The position numbers were made by a program, and so were the translations under genes. DNA of 64,000 nucleotides from Pasteurella oralis (GTDB lineage Bacteria; Pseudomonadota; Gammaproteobacteria; Enterobacterales; Pasteurellaceae): NCBI RefSeq assembly GCF_002850605.1, contig NZ_NXGB01000008.1, positions 1 to 64,000 on the forward strand. Reading direction: 5' to 3'. The notes beneath the pieces are model-generated. The model saw only the letters and a program-made list of their open reading frames with translations. It was not told the origin of the DNA and ran no database searches. How positions within the stretch are numbered: position 1 is the stretch's first letter; each line of letters opens with the position of its first letter. Positions 20,092-29,310 of the stretch are shown here, one piece after another.

Positions 20092-21050
20092 AAATTTGTT
20101 TGATTAAGACCTCATCTATGGGTGATATTTTACACACATTGCCCGCCTTAACGGACGCTCAACGTGCAATGCCGAATCTAGAAGTCGATTGGGTGGTGGA
20201 AGAAAATTTTGTAGAAATTCCACATTGGCACAATGCAGTAAAACAGGTGATTCCTATTGCACTACGTCGTTGGCGAAAATCCCCTTTTTCTACGACAACA
20301 CGAAATCAATGGAAAACCTACCGCACTTTATTACAAGCAGCACAATATGATGCGGTAATTGATGCACAAGGCTTATTCAAAAGCGCCTTTTTCGCCACCC
20401 GTTTAGCGAATGGCTGTAAACATGGCTACGATCGCCATTCTATTCGCGAACCTATTGCTGCATTGTTTTACGATAAACACTACGCGATTAGCTATCAACA
20501 ACATGCCGTAGAACGTATCCGTCAACTATTTGCGCAAAGTTTAGGTTATCCATTACTAACCACACAAGGCGACTACGCGATTGCTAGCCATTTTCAACAA
20601 CAACCCCTCACAACACCTTATGTACTGTTCTTCCATGGTACAACAAAAACAGATAAATTTTTACCTGACCACCAATGGCGTGAATTAGCAGAAAAACTGA
20701 CCGCATTGGGTATACAAGTATGCCTACCTTGGTCTAATCCATTAGAAAAGCAACGCGCAGACTACATTGCACGAGGTCTACCTCTCGTACAGATTCTAGC
20801 CAAATCGAGTCTCTCGGAACTAGCCCAACACATTGTCGATGCCAAAGCCGTGATTTCCGTTGATACTGGCTTAGCCCATTTAACTGCGGCATTAGACAAA
20901 CTCAACATTACCTTATATGGCGCAACAGATCCCAAACTCATTGGTGCTTATGGCAAAAATCAACATTATTTAGTCGCTGACAGTATGGCAAATATCCATA
21001 GTGATGAAATTTTGCAAAAACTGACCGCACTTCTTGCCCTTCCCCATTAA
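20088..21050 (+). CDS. waaC: LPS heptosyltransferase I
   Basis: Transfers the first heptose onto Kdo2-lipid A, the step before WaaF. The N terminus KICLIKTSSMGDILHTLPALTDAQ and IPIALRRWRKSPFS align closely with E. coli WaaC, and VDTGLAHLTAALDKLNITLYG is the conserved donor-binding segment near residue 260. 320 residues, as in E. coli. GT9 family, cytoplasmic side of the inner membrane. Some Haemophilus species use opsX for this step; here the WaaC type is present beside waaF. Confidence 0.93.
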   Translation: MKICLIKTSSMGDILHTLPALTDAQRAMPNLEVDWVVEENFVEIPHWHNAVKQVIPIALRRWRKSPFSTTTRNQWKTYRTLLQAAQYDAVIDAQGLFKSAFFATRLANGCKHGYDRHSIREPIAALFYDKHYAISYQQHAVERIRQLFAQSLGYPLLTTQGDYAIASHFQQQPLTTPYVLFFHGTTKTDKFLPDHQWRELAEKLTALGIQVCLPWSNPLEKQRADYIARGLPLVQILAKSSLSELAQHIVDAKAVISVDTGLAHLTAALDKLNITLYGATDPKLIGAYGKNQHYLVADSMANIHSDEILQKLTALLALPH

Positions 21051-21088
21051 CAATATGGCGCAACCTCTATTTGCGTTGCGCCATATTG
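21051..21088. terminator. inverted repeat between convergent waaC and cas2-3
   Basis: Perfect 14-bp arms (CAATATGGCGCAAC at 21051-21064 and its complement at 21075-21088) with a 10-nt loop. It starts one base after the waaC stop and lies before the cas2-3 stop, placed to end both transcripts. No strong T run follows on either strand. Confidence 0.6.
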
Positions 21089-21093
21089 TGATA

Positions 21094-24000
21094 TTAAAAG
21101 CGTCCTAATGTTGTGTACTTATCCCAAAAACCAAGCATTTCATTGTAATACCAATTGAGCACAAATGTCTGAAGCGATGCACTAAGATAAGCAACAGGGA
21201 CTGCCTGCATATCATCTAACTGTAAATCTTCAGCCAATCGTTCTAATGCCACTTCTAAAGATTGATTTAACCAAGGTTTAACCATGCCCTGAGGGTGATA
21301 CTGTATAGCTTTATATTCAATATTAGACAACGCCTTACGATTATCTCGTTTCACATTCTCCATATCATAAAACGAAAATCCCCAAGCAGATTCATCATTG
21401 TATTTACATACTACCTCTTGCTCTGGCACACTTTGTCGAAAACGTGTCATCAAAGGTAAATTCGCCGATAATCGATTCGTATAGCGAGGATCCCAATACA
21501 AATTAACATGATTATCTTGAGGATTATTCAATAAACTAGCAATAACTTGATGTTCTAAATCGGCTAATTTTTCCGTCGGCTGCAAATTTTCTGGCTTCAC
21601 AATGCGTGGCGTGGCTTGAATGTGTGCTAAATCACCTACTGAAATCAATTGCTCCAATTTATACGTTGTCAGCTTATTTAACTCACTTTCAAAACCAGGA
21701 CGATGATAAATAGGCTTATTTGGTTCCCGTTTTGGCGATAAACCACGCCAGTTGGTTGGCAATAAATAAATATTTGGCTGCTCTGCCACTTTATCTGCAC
21801 GATGTCGCCACACACGCCCCGCGAGCTGAATAATAGAGCGTATAGAAGAAGGATCAACAATCGCCCAATCATAATCATGATCCCGTCCTACTTCTGTGAC
21901 TGGGCTACCGAGCACAATAAATACATGGTTTTTAGCAGGATGGCTCGCTAAAGCTGAAATGATTTCAGGTTGCTGATATAAATCCTGTGGCTGATGACGA
22001 TCTAATAAACGATCCAGTTTTTCTTCTAAATGAGAACGCAGTAATAATAATTGTCTAGAATGATAACAACACAAATGGAAGCAATAATCTGCCAGCTCAT
22101 CACCTGCCTGTTGTTGCAATAGCGCTTGCGCTATCGGAATCATCGGTCTGATATTCGAAAAACGCACCAAACCAACACTGACTTTTTTCTGGGTTCTGCT
22201 GTCAATTTCACCATGAAAGCTATGTAATTTTGCCGCATTCTTCAATAATTGTTCAGCCAATAATCGATAATCAAACATTTCATTTTCGTTAGGTGATAAT
22301 GAGGGTAAAGTCAAAATCTCAGCTTTACGCCGTACAGGACTCTTCGCTAAATTTTCTGCACGCTGTAAGACAAACTGTTGGTGGCGCTGCATAAAAGCCT
22401 GCTCATTACCACAATCCATTTGTTGTTGCTGAAATTCGTCTACCCAAGCACAACAAACGGGTAATTCTGCAACAATTCCTTTTTGTTGATTATAAATTTT
22501 ACGCCCTGCTTGATAAGCGCGGAATAAGCCCGTAATAAAATCTGGCGTGAGGGTTGCGGAAGAAAGTAATACACGACTGCCAAATAAGCCTGCTAAATGC
22601 ACTAGACGACTCAACGCTGGTAAATCCTCTAGCCCAAAGTCATCGGGTTCATCCAAAATTAAATCTGACGTTAATAAACGTAATGTTGGCACAATATGGT
22701 GCCCACCGCGCACACTTTCGGATGCAGCAATAATATGATCTAAAGTACAACTGACGAGTGGTGCATACAGCAATTTCTTCATTGCTTGATCTTTCTTGGT
22801 TAAAAAATCTGAAATTTCTTCATTTTCGACCGCACTTTCAATATAAGCAGCCCCTTCAACTGTCATATTCTCGAACCATTGCTCGATACTTTCGCTCCCT
22901 TGCGCTGCTAGCTGCTGCGCTCGCTCTTGCTGCAACTCATATAATTTTCTGACCGCACTACTGCCCACTAACACCGCTAAATAATCTTGTTCTTTGGCAT
23001 TCTTCAATTCCAAACGCTGGCTCAATGCGGTACCTGTTTGTAATGTCAGCACACGCAGACCTAAAGCAATCGTTAATCTCGCCCCTTTAGTAGGATCACT
23101 TAATGCATACATCATTTTGGCATTCGCAAACGTTTTACCACAGCCAGTACTCGCCATATTTACACCAAAAAATCCTTGCGTCTCGCTACTTTTTTGTAGC
23201 ATCTTAGCCATGTTAACCACTTTGTTCTGCCAAGCAAATCTACTTCCGGCAGGTTTAGCAAAAGGTTTGTGTTGCTTAATGTACGGTAACTCTGTGCTAA
23301 ACTTAGGCAACAAACGCGCAAATCGGCTCGCACTTTGACAAACACCTAACAAATGTTCATCTAACCTTTGTTTTTCATTGCCATCCTCATCTGTATTTGC
23401 TAGTAAAATACACTTTTTATCCCCTAAATCGGCATTTCTCGCTTGTGAAGAGTAATAATGATCACCAGCAATTAAAGATAAACGCGCTAATAACAAGACG
23501 AAGGGATCTTCAATGTAAGAATAGGAAAATAAGGCGCGATGATTGAGTGCTTTTTTTGCCCATCGCGTCATGACTTTCTGCCATGCTTGGCTTTGTGTCA
23601 CTACATTGTCAAATTGCCAAAAATGTTGTGGTGTGGGATGTTGTAAGTCATTAAGCACCCAGCGTTCTATCGGGCGATAATGACTAAAAAAGGAATTAAA
23701 ATCACGTTTGCAGTATCGCCGTAAATCCCTGAGATAATTTTTATTCTTTGTAAAAAAATTTTCACTAAATGGAAGACGATGATGAGAGGTAATTAACCAA
23801 ATCAGTACTTGAGAAAGTGGTGGTAAATGGGCAAAACCTGCAAAATCTTTTCGCGCATCATCTTGAATAATATGGCTAAACCACTGGGGGTTTTCTTGTT
23901 CAAATTCTGCCCAATTAACGAATCGTATTAACCAATCTCGATCCGTTTCACAACCAACAATCATGGCTTCAAATAAACGTGCTGAAATCCATTCATGCCG

Positions 24001-24447
24001 ATATGGATCTGCAGCTTTAGGTGCATTATTTGTTTTAATTAACTTGTTCTGAAAACCAACACTCGACTTGCCCAAATCATGTAACAATGCTGCAAGTGCG
24101 GTCAAAATTTGAACAGAATAAGCATCTTTCCAATTCACTTCATCTTCAGTACGTAAAATATTGCGCTGAGTACGATTTGTTGGTACACACCCTTGTTCAT
24201 TAAATTGACGCTTATCACCAACAATCCATAATAACTCTGTCATATTTTTACCATGTGTCCAATAACAAGCTACCGCTGTATTTTTACGTGCAGTTTGGCG
24301 CAACATCTTATATAGGGTTTCCAACCCTGCTTGCGTAATAGCTGTTTGCCATACGCGATCACCACAACGTTCCGCAAATTGATCTAAGATACGACGTGTT
24401 TCAGTCAGCGCATTTTTCTGACATTGACTAACTAACAGAATATTCAT
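21094..24447 (-). CDS. cas3f: type I-F Cas2-Cas3 fusion nuclease-helicase
   Basis: Type I-F interference nuclease also used in adaptation with Cas1. The first ~90 residues (MNILLVSQCQ, ending near RTQRNILRT) form a Cas2-like domain. The HD nuclease follows with HD at residues 123-124 (LLHDLGKSSVGFQ), RHEW at 150-153, SHH at 221-223 and an aspartate in AGDHYYSS at 329. The SF2 helicase shows Walker A ASTGCGKT (432-439), a DEPD box, SSAT and motif VI QLAGRVWRHR. All key residues are present and 1117 residues is full length, so it looks active. It overlaps the end of cas1 by 20 bp. An uptake signal sequence lies within the gene. Confidence 0.96.
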   Translation of the reverse strand: MNILLVSQCQKNALTETRRILDQFAERCGDRVWQTAITQAGLETLYKMLRQTARKNTAVACYWTHGKNMTELLWIVGDKRQFNEQGCVPTNRTQRNILRTEDEVNWKDAYSVQILTALAALLHDLGKSSVGFQNKLIKTNNAPKAADPYRHEWISARLFEAMIVGCETDRDWLIRFVNWAEFEQENPQWFSHIIQDDARKDFAGFAHLPPLSQVLIWLITSHHRLPFSENFFTKNKNYLRDLRRYCKRDFNSFFSHYRPIERWVLNDLQHPTPQHFWQFDNVVTQSQAWQKVMTRWAKKALNHRALFSYSYIEDPFVLLLARLSLIAGDHYYSSQARNADLGDKKCILLANTDEDGNEKQRLDEHLLGVCQSASRFARLLPKFSTELPYIKQHKPFAKPAGSRFAWQNKVVNMAKMLQKSSETQGFFGVNMASTGCGKTFANAKMMYALSDPTKGARLTIALGLRVLTLQTGTALSQRLELKNAKEQDYLAVLVGSSAVRKLYELQQERAQQLAAQGSESIEQWFENMTVEGAAYIESAVENEEISDFLTKKDQAMKKLLYAPLVSCTLDHIIAASESVRGGHHIVPTLRLLTSDLILDEPDDFGLEDLPALSRLVHLAGLFGSRVLLSSATLTPDFITGLFRAYQAGRKIYNQQKGIVAELPVCCAWVDEFQQQQMDCGNEQAFMQRHQQFVLQRAENLAKSPVRRKAEILTLPSLSPNENEMFDYRLLAEQLLKNAAKLHSFHGEIDSRTQKKVSVGLVRFSNIRPMIPIAQALLQQQAGDELADYCFHLCCYHSRQLLLLRSHLEEKLDRLLDRHQPQDLYQQPEIISALASHPAKNHVFIVLGSPVTEVGRDHDYDWAIVDPSSIRSIIQLAGRVWRHRADKVAEQPNIYLLPTNWRGLSPKREPNKPIYHRPGFESELNKLTTYKLEQLISVGDLAHIQATPRIVKPENLQPTEKLADLEHQVIASLLNNPQDNHVNLYWDPRYTNRLSANLPLMTRFRQSVPEQEVVCKYNDESAWGFSFYDMENVKRDNRKALSNIEYKAIQYHPQGMVKPWLNQSLEVALERLAEDLQLDDMQAVPVAYLSASLQTFVLNWYYNEMLGFWDKYTTLGRF

Positions 24448-25408
24448 CTAACGCTCCTTGTAAGGCAAGTTGTTTCAAGGTATCAATGATAATATCCAAT
24501 GCCCCGAAGTGAAGAAGATTTTGAATACAAGCTTGGCGAAATTCTTTTTCTGACTCGCCATTTTGTGCGGAAATAAATGCTTGCGGTAAAATGAGACTGT
24601 CTTTAATAATATCCGCCGCATCAAACACCAATCCCCCTCGCCTTGTTTTGCCATGTAAAACCGCTAAACCATGTGGTAAGCCCAGTACCCAGCAAGCAGT
24701 TGCCCCTAAACCATAGGCTAAATAATTACCATGATCTAAAAACTGATTCACTGTATCAATACTATTCCCACGCTCACTCCGCTTAAAATCAGGATTATTC
24801 AGAGTTGCTTGATTTGCTAACGCATAAAGTTTTGTGGTCAAACGTCCTTCTGCTGCCAATAAGGCTTGGCTATGTTCCGCACGGATAAATTCTTGTTGAT
24901 ATTGCTGTACAAGTGCGGCGAGTTTTTCAGCAGAAAAATGCCATTCTAATTTAGCCCAAATAACCTCTAACAAAGATAATCGCCGTTGTTGTAATGTTTT
25001 GGCTACGGTTAAACGCTTCTCATCATCAAACCAAAATCGGCACCACTGTTGCAAATATTCCACTGGACGATACTCACTTTGAGGACTAAAAAATTCACAA
25101 CCAATTTCTGCTTCCGTTCCATTGAATAAAGGTGTACCACCGCCACTACAAAAACCCACCATCACCCCTGCTTTTGACAACTCACGCATTGCAGCTTGAG
25201 TAATTGATGTACCACTCCCTAATAATAGGCAACTAGTATTGGCAATAGGGATATTCCAATATAATGATTCTTTTCCCTCATCAGTCACATATTCCACTCG
25301 CCCACCATTTAACAACACACGACAATGTTCTAAATAATAAATATTCGCTCGCTTAGAATGCATAATGGTTTTTAAATCTGATGAAACAATATAAGGTGTC
25401 TTACGCAC
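24428..25408 (-). CDS. cas1: type I-F CRISPR integrase Cas1
   Basis: Integrase that inserts new spacers into the array, in complex with Cas2-3. I-F Cas1 signatures include LKTIMHSKRANIYYLEH, the stretch NIPIANTSCLLLGSGTSITQAAM, and the active-site region FLDHGNYLAYGLGATACWVLG with GLAVLHGKTRRGGLVFDAAD. The frame opens at a TTG (25426), but GTG 25408 has AAGGAGG 5 bp upstream and gives an N terminus like other I-F Cas1 proteins; 326 residues. It has its own good promoter in the 90-bp gap after the array, so adaptation genes can be expressed apart from the effector genes. Confidence 0.95.
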   Translation of the reverse strand: MRKTPYIVSSDLKTIMHSKRANIYYLEHCRVLLNGGRVEYVTDEGKESLYWNIPIANTSCLLLGSGTSITQAAMRELSKAGVMVGFCSGGGTPLFNGTEAEIGCEFFSPQSEYRPVEYLQQWCRFWFDDEKRLTVAKTLQQRRLSLLEVIWAKLEWHFSAEKLAALVQQYQQEFIRAEHSQALLAAEGRLTTKLYALANQATLNNPDFKRSERGNSIDTVNQFLDHGNYLAYGLGATACWVLGLPHGLAVLHGKTRRGGLVFDAADIIKDSLILPQAFISAQNGESEKEFRQACIQNLLHFGALDIIIDTLKQLALQGALDEYSVS

Positions 25409-25435
25409 AAAGCCCTCCTTTAACAAAAAATAGAA

Positions 25436-25464
25436 ATATTAAAATTCAGTTTAAATACCGTCAA
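25436..25464 (-). promoter_or_regulatory. cas1-cas2-3 promoter
   Basis: On the minus strand TTGACG (25464-25459) and TAATAT (25441-25436) are exactly 17 bp apart, a near-consensus sigma-70 promoter about 28 bp upstream of the GTG start of cas1. It lies between the trailer end of the array and cas1. Confidence 0.75.
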
Positions 25465-25498
25465 ATCTCTGCAATATGCTTAAATAACACTCCTTATT

Positions 25499-26606
25499 TT
25501 AGTGCATAAACTATAGGATGTTTAACAGCAAAAACGGAACAGTTAAAAACTGAAATGTTTTCTAAGCCATCTATACGATGTTTAACGGATGTATTTGAAA
25601 CAAATAACAGCAATTTAATTTCTAAGCCATCTATACGATGTTTAACATTACCTTTACTTGGGGATTTTGGATTCGTTGTTTCTAAGCCATCTATACGATG
25701 TTTAACCATTAAAGTAACTAAAACAACTTCTTTATCGTTTTCTAAGCCATCTATACGATGTTTAACGTTATGACGACCGATTAATCGCGCCACAGCTTTT
25801 TCTAAGCCATCTATACGATGTTTAACGATTAAAAGGTATAAAAACAGTTTCAGAAGACTTTCTAAGCCATCTATACGATGTTTAACAATTTATTAATATG
25901 CCAACTTTTGAGCATGAATTTCTAAGCCATCTATACGATGTTTAACGCTTGCGCTTGACGGCGAAAACTTACGAATTTTTTCTAAGCCATCTATACGATG
26001 TTTAACCAACGCTGGTGTGCGGATACCACACCCGTTAATTTCTAAGCCATCTATACGATGTTTAACTTAACTTTTTACCTGATCGCGTAACATGCGTATT
26101 TCTAAGCCATCTATACGATGTTTAACGCGCAATTCACCTTTAGGAGTAAAACGAAAGCTTTCTAAGCCATCTATACGATGTTTAACATATTTCATCATAA
26201 ATCATATAAATAGCGCGATTTCTAAGCCATCTATACGATGTTTAACAAGATATGGTAGGGGCTTCTTGTGGCGTTTCTTTTCTAAGCCATCTATACGATG
26301 TTTAACATAATACTTTAGTTAAAAATGCAATAAGTGCATTTCTAAGCCATCTATACGATGTTTAACAAATAAGCGGATAAAACCGTGTTGACAGCAAATT
26401 TCTAAGCCATCTATACGATGTTTAACGTGATTTTTCAATATTTAAATCTTCAAGCTCTTTTCTAAGCCATCTATACGATGTTTAACAGCAACATTGCTGC
26501 ACTGTGCAGTTTGCTAATTTTCTAAGCCATCTATACGATGTTTAACATCAGAATGCCAGCATTTATTGCTTCGATAAATTTCTAAGCCATCTATACGATG
26601 TTTAAC
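25499..26606 (-). CRISPR. type I-F CRISPR array, 18 identical repeats plus one degenerate, 18 spacers
   Basis: Repeats of 28 bp recur every 60 bp with 32-bp spacers, the type I-F geometry. Eighteen copies starting at 25559, 25619 and so on to 26579 are identical. On the minus strand each begins GTTAAACATC and ends GATGGCTTAGAAA, so the crRNA 5' handle is CTTAGAAA and the Cas6f hairpin is CATC-GTATA-GATG. A decayed repeat (25499-25526, about 18 of 28 matching) closes the low-coordinate end, which is therefore the old, leader-distal end. Transcription runs on the minus strand from the leader at about 26607-26748. All spacers differ from each other. I could not search them for targets. Confidence 0.98.
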
Positions 26607-26748
26607 TACATAACACTAACAAAAATTCATTTATTCTTCAAATTGTTAAAGAACATCTGAAAGAAAAACCCTTTTTTACAGTATATTTATAACCCTTTGA
26701 TCTTATTAACTAATTTATCTAGCTAGAAAAAAGGGTTATAAATTAGGG
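26607..26748 (-). promoter_or_regulatory. CRISPR leader
   Basis: 142 bp of AT-rich sequence between cas6f and the first repeat. It holds a perfect 13-bp inverted repeat TTTATAACCCTTT (26686-26698 with 26730-26742) and further AACCCTTT copies. On the minus strand GATCAAAGGGTTA (26702-26690) matches the IHF consensus except for its first base; IHF bends the leader during type I-F spacer integration. Confidence 0.65.
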
Positions 26749-27309
26749 TTAGAAGTGCGGCACCGTTGCCTTACTGCTTAGCCCATAACTACTAAATTGA
26801 GCAATATAAGGCTGAGATGTTTTATTGGCTTTTATTGCCAAAATAAAACGTTGATTTGTACTTGCACTTTTTAAATGTACATGTGGAAAATAGGGCGTGT
26901 TTTGTTGGCGTTGTTGCATTTCCTCACGAATCCCTTCATGCCATTTATCAATACTTTTTAAAAACTTTTCCGTACGACTAATAGCACTTTGCCCTTTACG
27001 ACGGGCACGACTATAACAACGATACTCTATTGCTGAAGGCGTTTTTTTCACTTCACTAATTAAGGCATAATCTTGCAACCCCGCTTGTAACAATTGTAGA
27101 TATAGCTGATCACAATCAGATTGGTTACCAAAAACACGCAAAATACCGCCAAGTGTGCGTCCTAATCCATAAGCGGGAAAAGCGACGCCCATTCGCCCTT
27201 CAAAGTGCGGTAAGAATTTATGTAATATTTGCATACAATGTCCAACTACTTCACTTTGTAGCATATCCATTTGCGGAATTGCTTTCAGTTCAATGTAATG
27301 GCTTGTCAT
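26749..27309 (-). CDS. cas6f: type I-F crRNA endoribonuclease Cas6f (Csy4)
   Basis: Cuts the array transcript at the base of each repeat hairpin and stays bound to the crRNA 3' hairpin in the Csy complex. The catalytic histidine expected at residue 29 of Pseudomonas Csy4 aligns with His30 here (ILHKFLPHF). The C terminus YGLSSKATVPHF matches the YGLSxxxxVPxF ending of the family, and an Arg/Lys-rich stretch (RARRKGQSAISRTEKFLK, about residues 100-118) corresponds to the RNA-binding helix. 186 residues, normal. It must process array repeats whose stem (CATC/GATG) differs from the usual GC-rich I-F stem. Three bp after cas7f. Confidence 0.94.
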   Translation of the reverse strand: MTSHYIELKAIPQMDMLQSEVVGHCMQILHKFLPHFEGRMGVAFPAYGLGRTLGGILRVFGNQSDCDQLYLQLLQAGLQDYALISEVKKTPSAIEYRCYSRARRKGQSAISRTEKFLKSIDKWHEGIREEMQQRQQNTPYFPHVHLKSASTNQRFILAIKANKTSQPYIAQFSSYGLSSKATVPHF

Positions 27310-27311
27310 AA

Positions 27312-28316
27312 TTATTCCTTACCGCTTGCCCCAAAGACACCACCACGGATTAAAACACTCATCACATAATGTTGTTGTTCAATGCTTGGGGCTTCACCTT
27401 TAAGCACCCACTTATCAAATAGCGTATAAAAATCCAGTTTTGCTTTAGGTTGGCGAAATGCGGTCCCTAACGTAGTCACTGCACCATAAGGTTCTGCAGC
27501 AATTGGGAAAGCCACTTCATCTGCATACCAAGTATCGATCGTGCGAATCGCATTACCCACTTTCTGGGAATGCATGCCTGCTTTTTGATTAATTTCATAT
27601 AAAATTTTGCTTTTGCGATTAGTCGTTGAGTTATCTAACACAAGTTCTTGTGATGGATATACTTCTTGACCATACCCCATATTGGCATAAGCTGTGATAT
27701 AAAGAATCACAAATTTTTCACCGAGTAAGCCTGATTTAATTTCAGCTGCAATACGTTGAATCTTACTATCTTCATATGTAAAGCTGTTTAAGGAAAATTG
27801 TTTCGCATCATCAAAACGAATAATTTCCTCACCACACTTCACTTCTATTTGAATATGCTCAGCCCCCATACGATTACGCCATAACCAACGGGCATTAACG
27901 ATATTCATTGCATAACGCTTAGCTAATTCATCAATACCTGTTTGCGTCAAATATTGCTGTACTACCGTCATCACTTGCTGTTGATAATGCTGATCGTTAC
28001 ACACATTTGGTCGCCCAGTAAATGGCAGCACTTTCATACTAAAACTGGCAACTAGAGTATCCTTGTCATTATCTAACGTTGCCACATCAACACGCTGTAA
28101 ATTCGCTTTTTCGGTTTCTGCATCCAATTTCGCGGGATCATTTGTAATCGCATTTTTAAGGCGATTCGAAATCGTACCACGCACTGATTTTTCACGGATG
28201 CGCAATGCGGTAAGCTCATCTTGATCATTTTTACTGTCTTTTTGGCTAAAAATCGCATCTGAAATATCCAAGTTACGTTCAAATGCTAATACGCTTGGGG
28301 TTGATAATTTACTCAT
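27312..28316 (-). CDS. cas7f: type I-F Csy3 (Cas7f) backbone subunit
   Basis: Forms the six-copy backbone that wraps the crRNA spacer in the Csy surveillance complex. Recognised from the start STPSVLAFERNLDISDAIF and the stretches NARWLWRNRMGAEHIQIEV, LFDKWVLKGEAPSIEQQHYV and FPIAAEPYGAVTTLGTAFR, all typical of Csy3. 334 residues, normal length. Tightly packed in the cas8f-cas5f-cas7f-cas6f operon with gaps of 2 bp on either side. Confidence 0.95.
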   Translation of the reverse strand: MSKLSTPSVLAFERNLDISDAIFSQKDSKNDQDELTALRIREKSVRGTISNRLKNAITNDPAKLDAETEKANLQRVDVATLDNDKDTLVASFSMKVLPFTGRPNVCNDQHYQQQVMTVVQQYLTQTGIDELAKRYAMNIVNARWLWRNRMGAEHIQIEVKCGEEIIRFDDAKQFSLNSFTYEDSKIQRIAAEIKSGLLGEKFVILYITAYANMGYGQEVYPSQELVLDNSTTNRKSKILYEINQKAGMHSQKVGNAIRTIDTWYADEVAFPIAAEPYGAVTTLGTAFRQPKAKLDFYTLFDKWVLKGEAPSIEQQHYVMSVLIRGGVFGASGKE

Positions 28317-28318
28317 TA

Positions 28319-29302
28319 TTATTCTCCTTGTGAAATCAGATAAAGGTTATTTTGTGGAGCGCGATAGCGCCAAAAACATTGGGAAAGAGCATCAGGTAAG
28401 CTAAATGGGAAAACCCACTTGCCTAAACTATAAATAGTTTCAACATATTGGCTTGGATATTGTGTCGTACGGCAATGCTGTAATTGCCCCGCATCAAACA
28501 AAGGGGAAATCGCTTGATATCCCACAGGCATTGGTACTAGCCAGCCTCGATCTTGTTTAACACTGTAGACTTGCCAATCAAGTGAGCTTGCTTGTGGATG
28601 ATTTGGAATATGGTGTAAGGTTGCCATTTCTAACAATGCATCAAGTGCGGTCGCTTCTGGCTGAATGTTGATTTGTGATGATTGTGAATTACCATCTTCG
28701 TCTAATAGATCTACGCGCAATCCCGTCTGTAGCTCTGTTGTAATATTAACCAAATCTGCCTTCGCATCCATCAGCACAAAGGCGGGCATTAAAGCAAATG
28801 GAATATCCAGTTCTTCTGCTAAGCTAAATAATTGTACATCACCAATCTTTAAGACCGAACCACCTGCAATGCGCTGTTGCCATAATAACTGCTTACATTC
28901 CTGTAAGAACTGTTGTGCAGTTTGGCTTTGTTTATTTTCCAACGCATCATATAAATGTTGATCAGGTACATGCATTTCAACGACTAACGAAACATCTAAA
29001 TGGATCTTACCTTCTTCAATAATAGAGGCAGATTTACCATCTCGTTTGATTGGATTACGGGTTTGCTTAAAAGTACGGTCAGAAAATGGCGAATTTTGAT
29101 AGGTTTGTAGTTCATAATCGTGACACGCGATCATCACGCCACCTAATTGCACATTATGATGAGTTAACTTACGACTCAGTGCATGAATAGCGCCAGTAAA
29201 CCCTGTTAATGCAGGAAAACCATAACTTAACGGACCAGAAATCGCATTGGCGCCCTGTAGTTTAATGTGATCAAATAAAATATAGTAATCAGTTTGAAAC
29301 AT
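28319..29302 (-). CDS. cas5f: type I-F Csy2 (Cas5f) subunit
   Basis: Caps the crRNA 5' handle together with Csy1. The N terminus YYILFDHIKLQGANAISGPLSYGFPALTGF and the body (GVMIACHDYEL; PFALMPAFVLMDAK; GWLVPMPVGYQAISPLF) are characteristic of Csy2. 327 residues, normal. Second gene of the effector operon, 8 bp after cas8f. An uptake signal sequence AAGTGCGGT lies inside the gene near 28645, a sign that the system has long resided in this family. Confidence 0.94.
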   Translation of the reverse strand: MFQTDYYILFDHIKLQGANAISGPLSYGFPALTGFTGAIHALSRKLTHHNVQLGGVMIACHDYELQTYQNSPFSDRTFKQTRNPIKRDGKSASIIEEGKIHLDVSLVVEMHVPDQHLYDALENKQSQTAQQFLQECKQLLWQQRIAGGSVLKIGDVQLFSLAEELDIPFALMPAFVLMDAKADLVNITTELQTGLRVDLLDEDGNSQSSQINIQPEATALDALLEMATLHHIPNHPQASSLDWQVYSVKQDRGWLVPMPVGYQAISPLFDAGQLQHCRTTQYPSQYVETIYSLGKWVFPFSLPDALSQCFWRYRAPQNNLYLISQGE

Positions 29303-29310
29303 ATCTCCTC

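Noticed and set aside
25494-26310. Open frames through the CRISPR array on both strands with a repeated SKPSIRCLT or VKHRIDGLE peptide
   Set aside because: They are translations of the 28-bp repeats; the 60-bp period is a multiple of three, which keeps the frame open.
26547-26578. Spacer sharing GGCATTCTGAT with the srf terminator near 33781
   Set aside because: Only 11 bases match and the flanks differ; too short to claim self-targeting.
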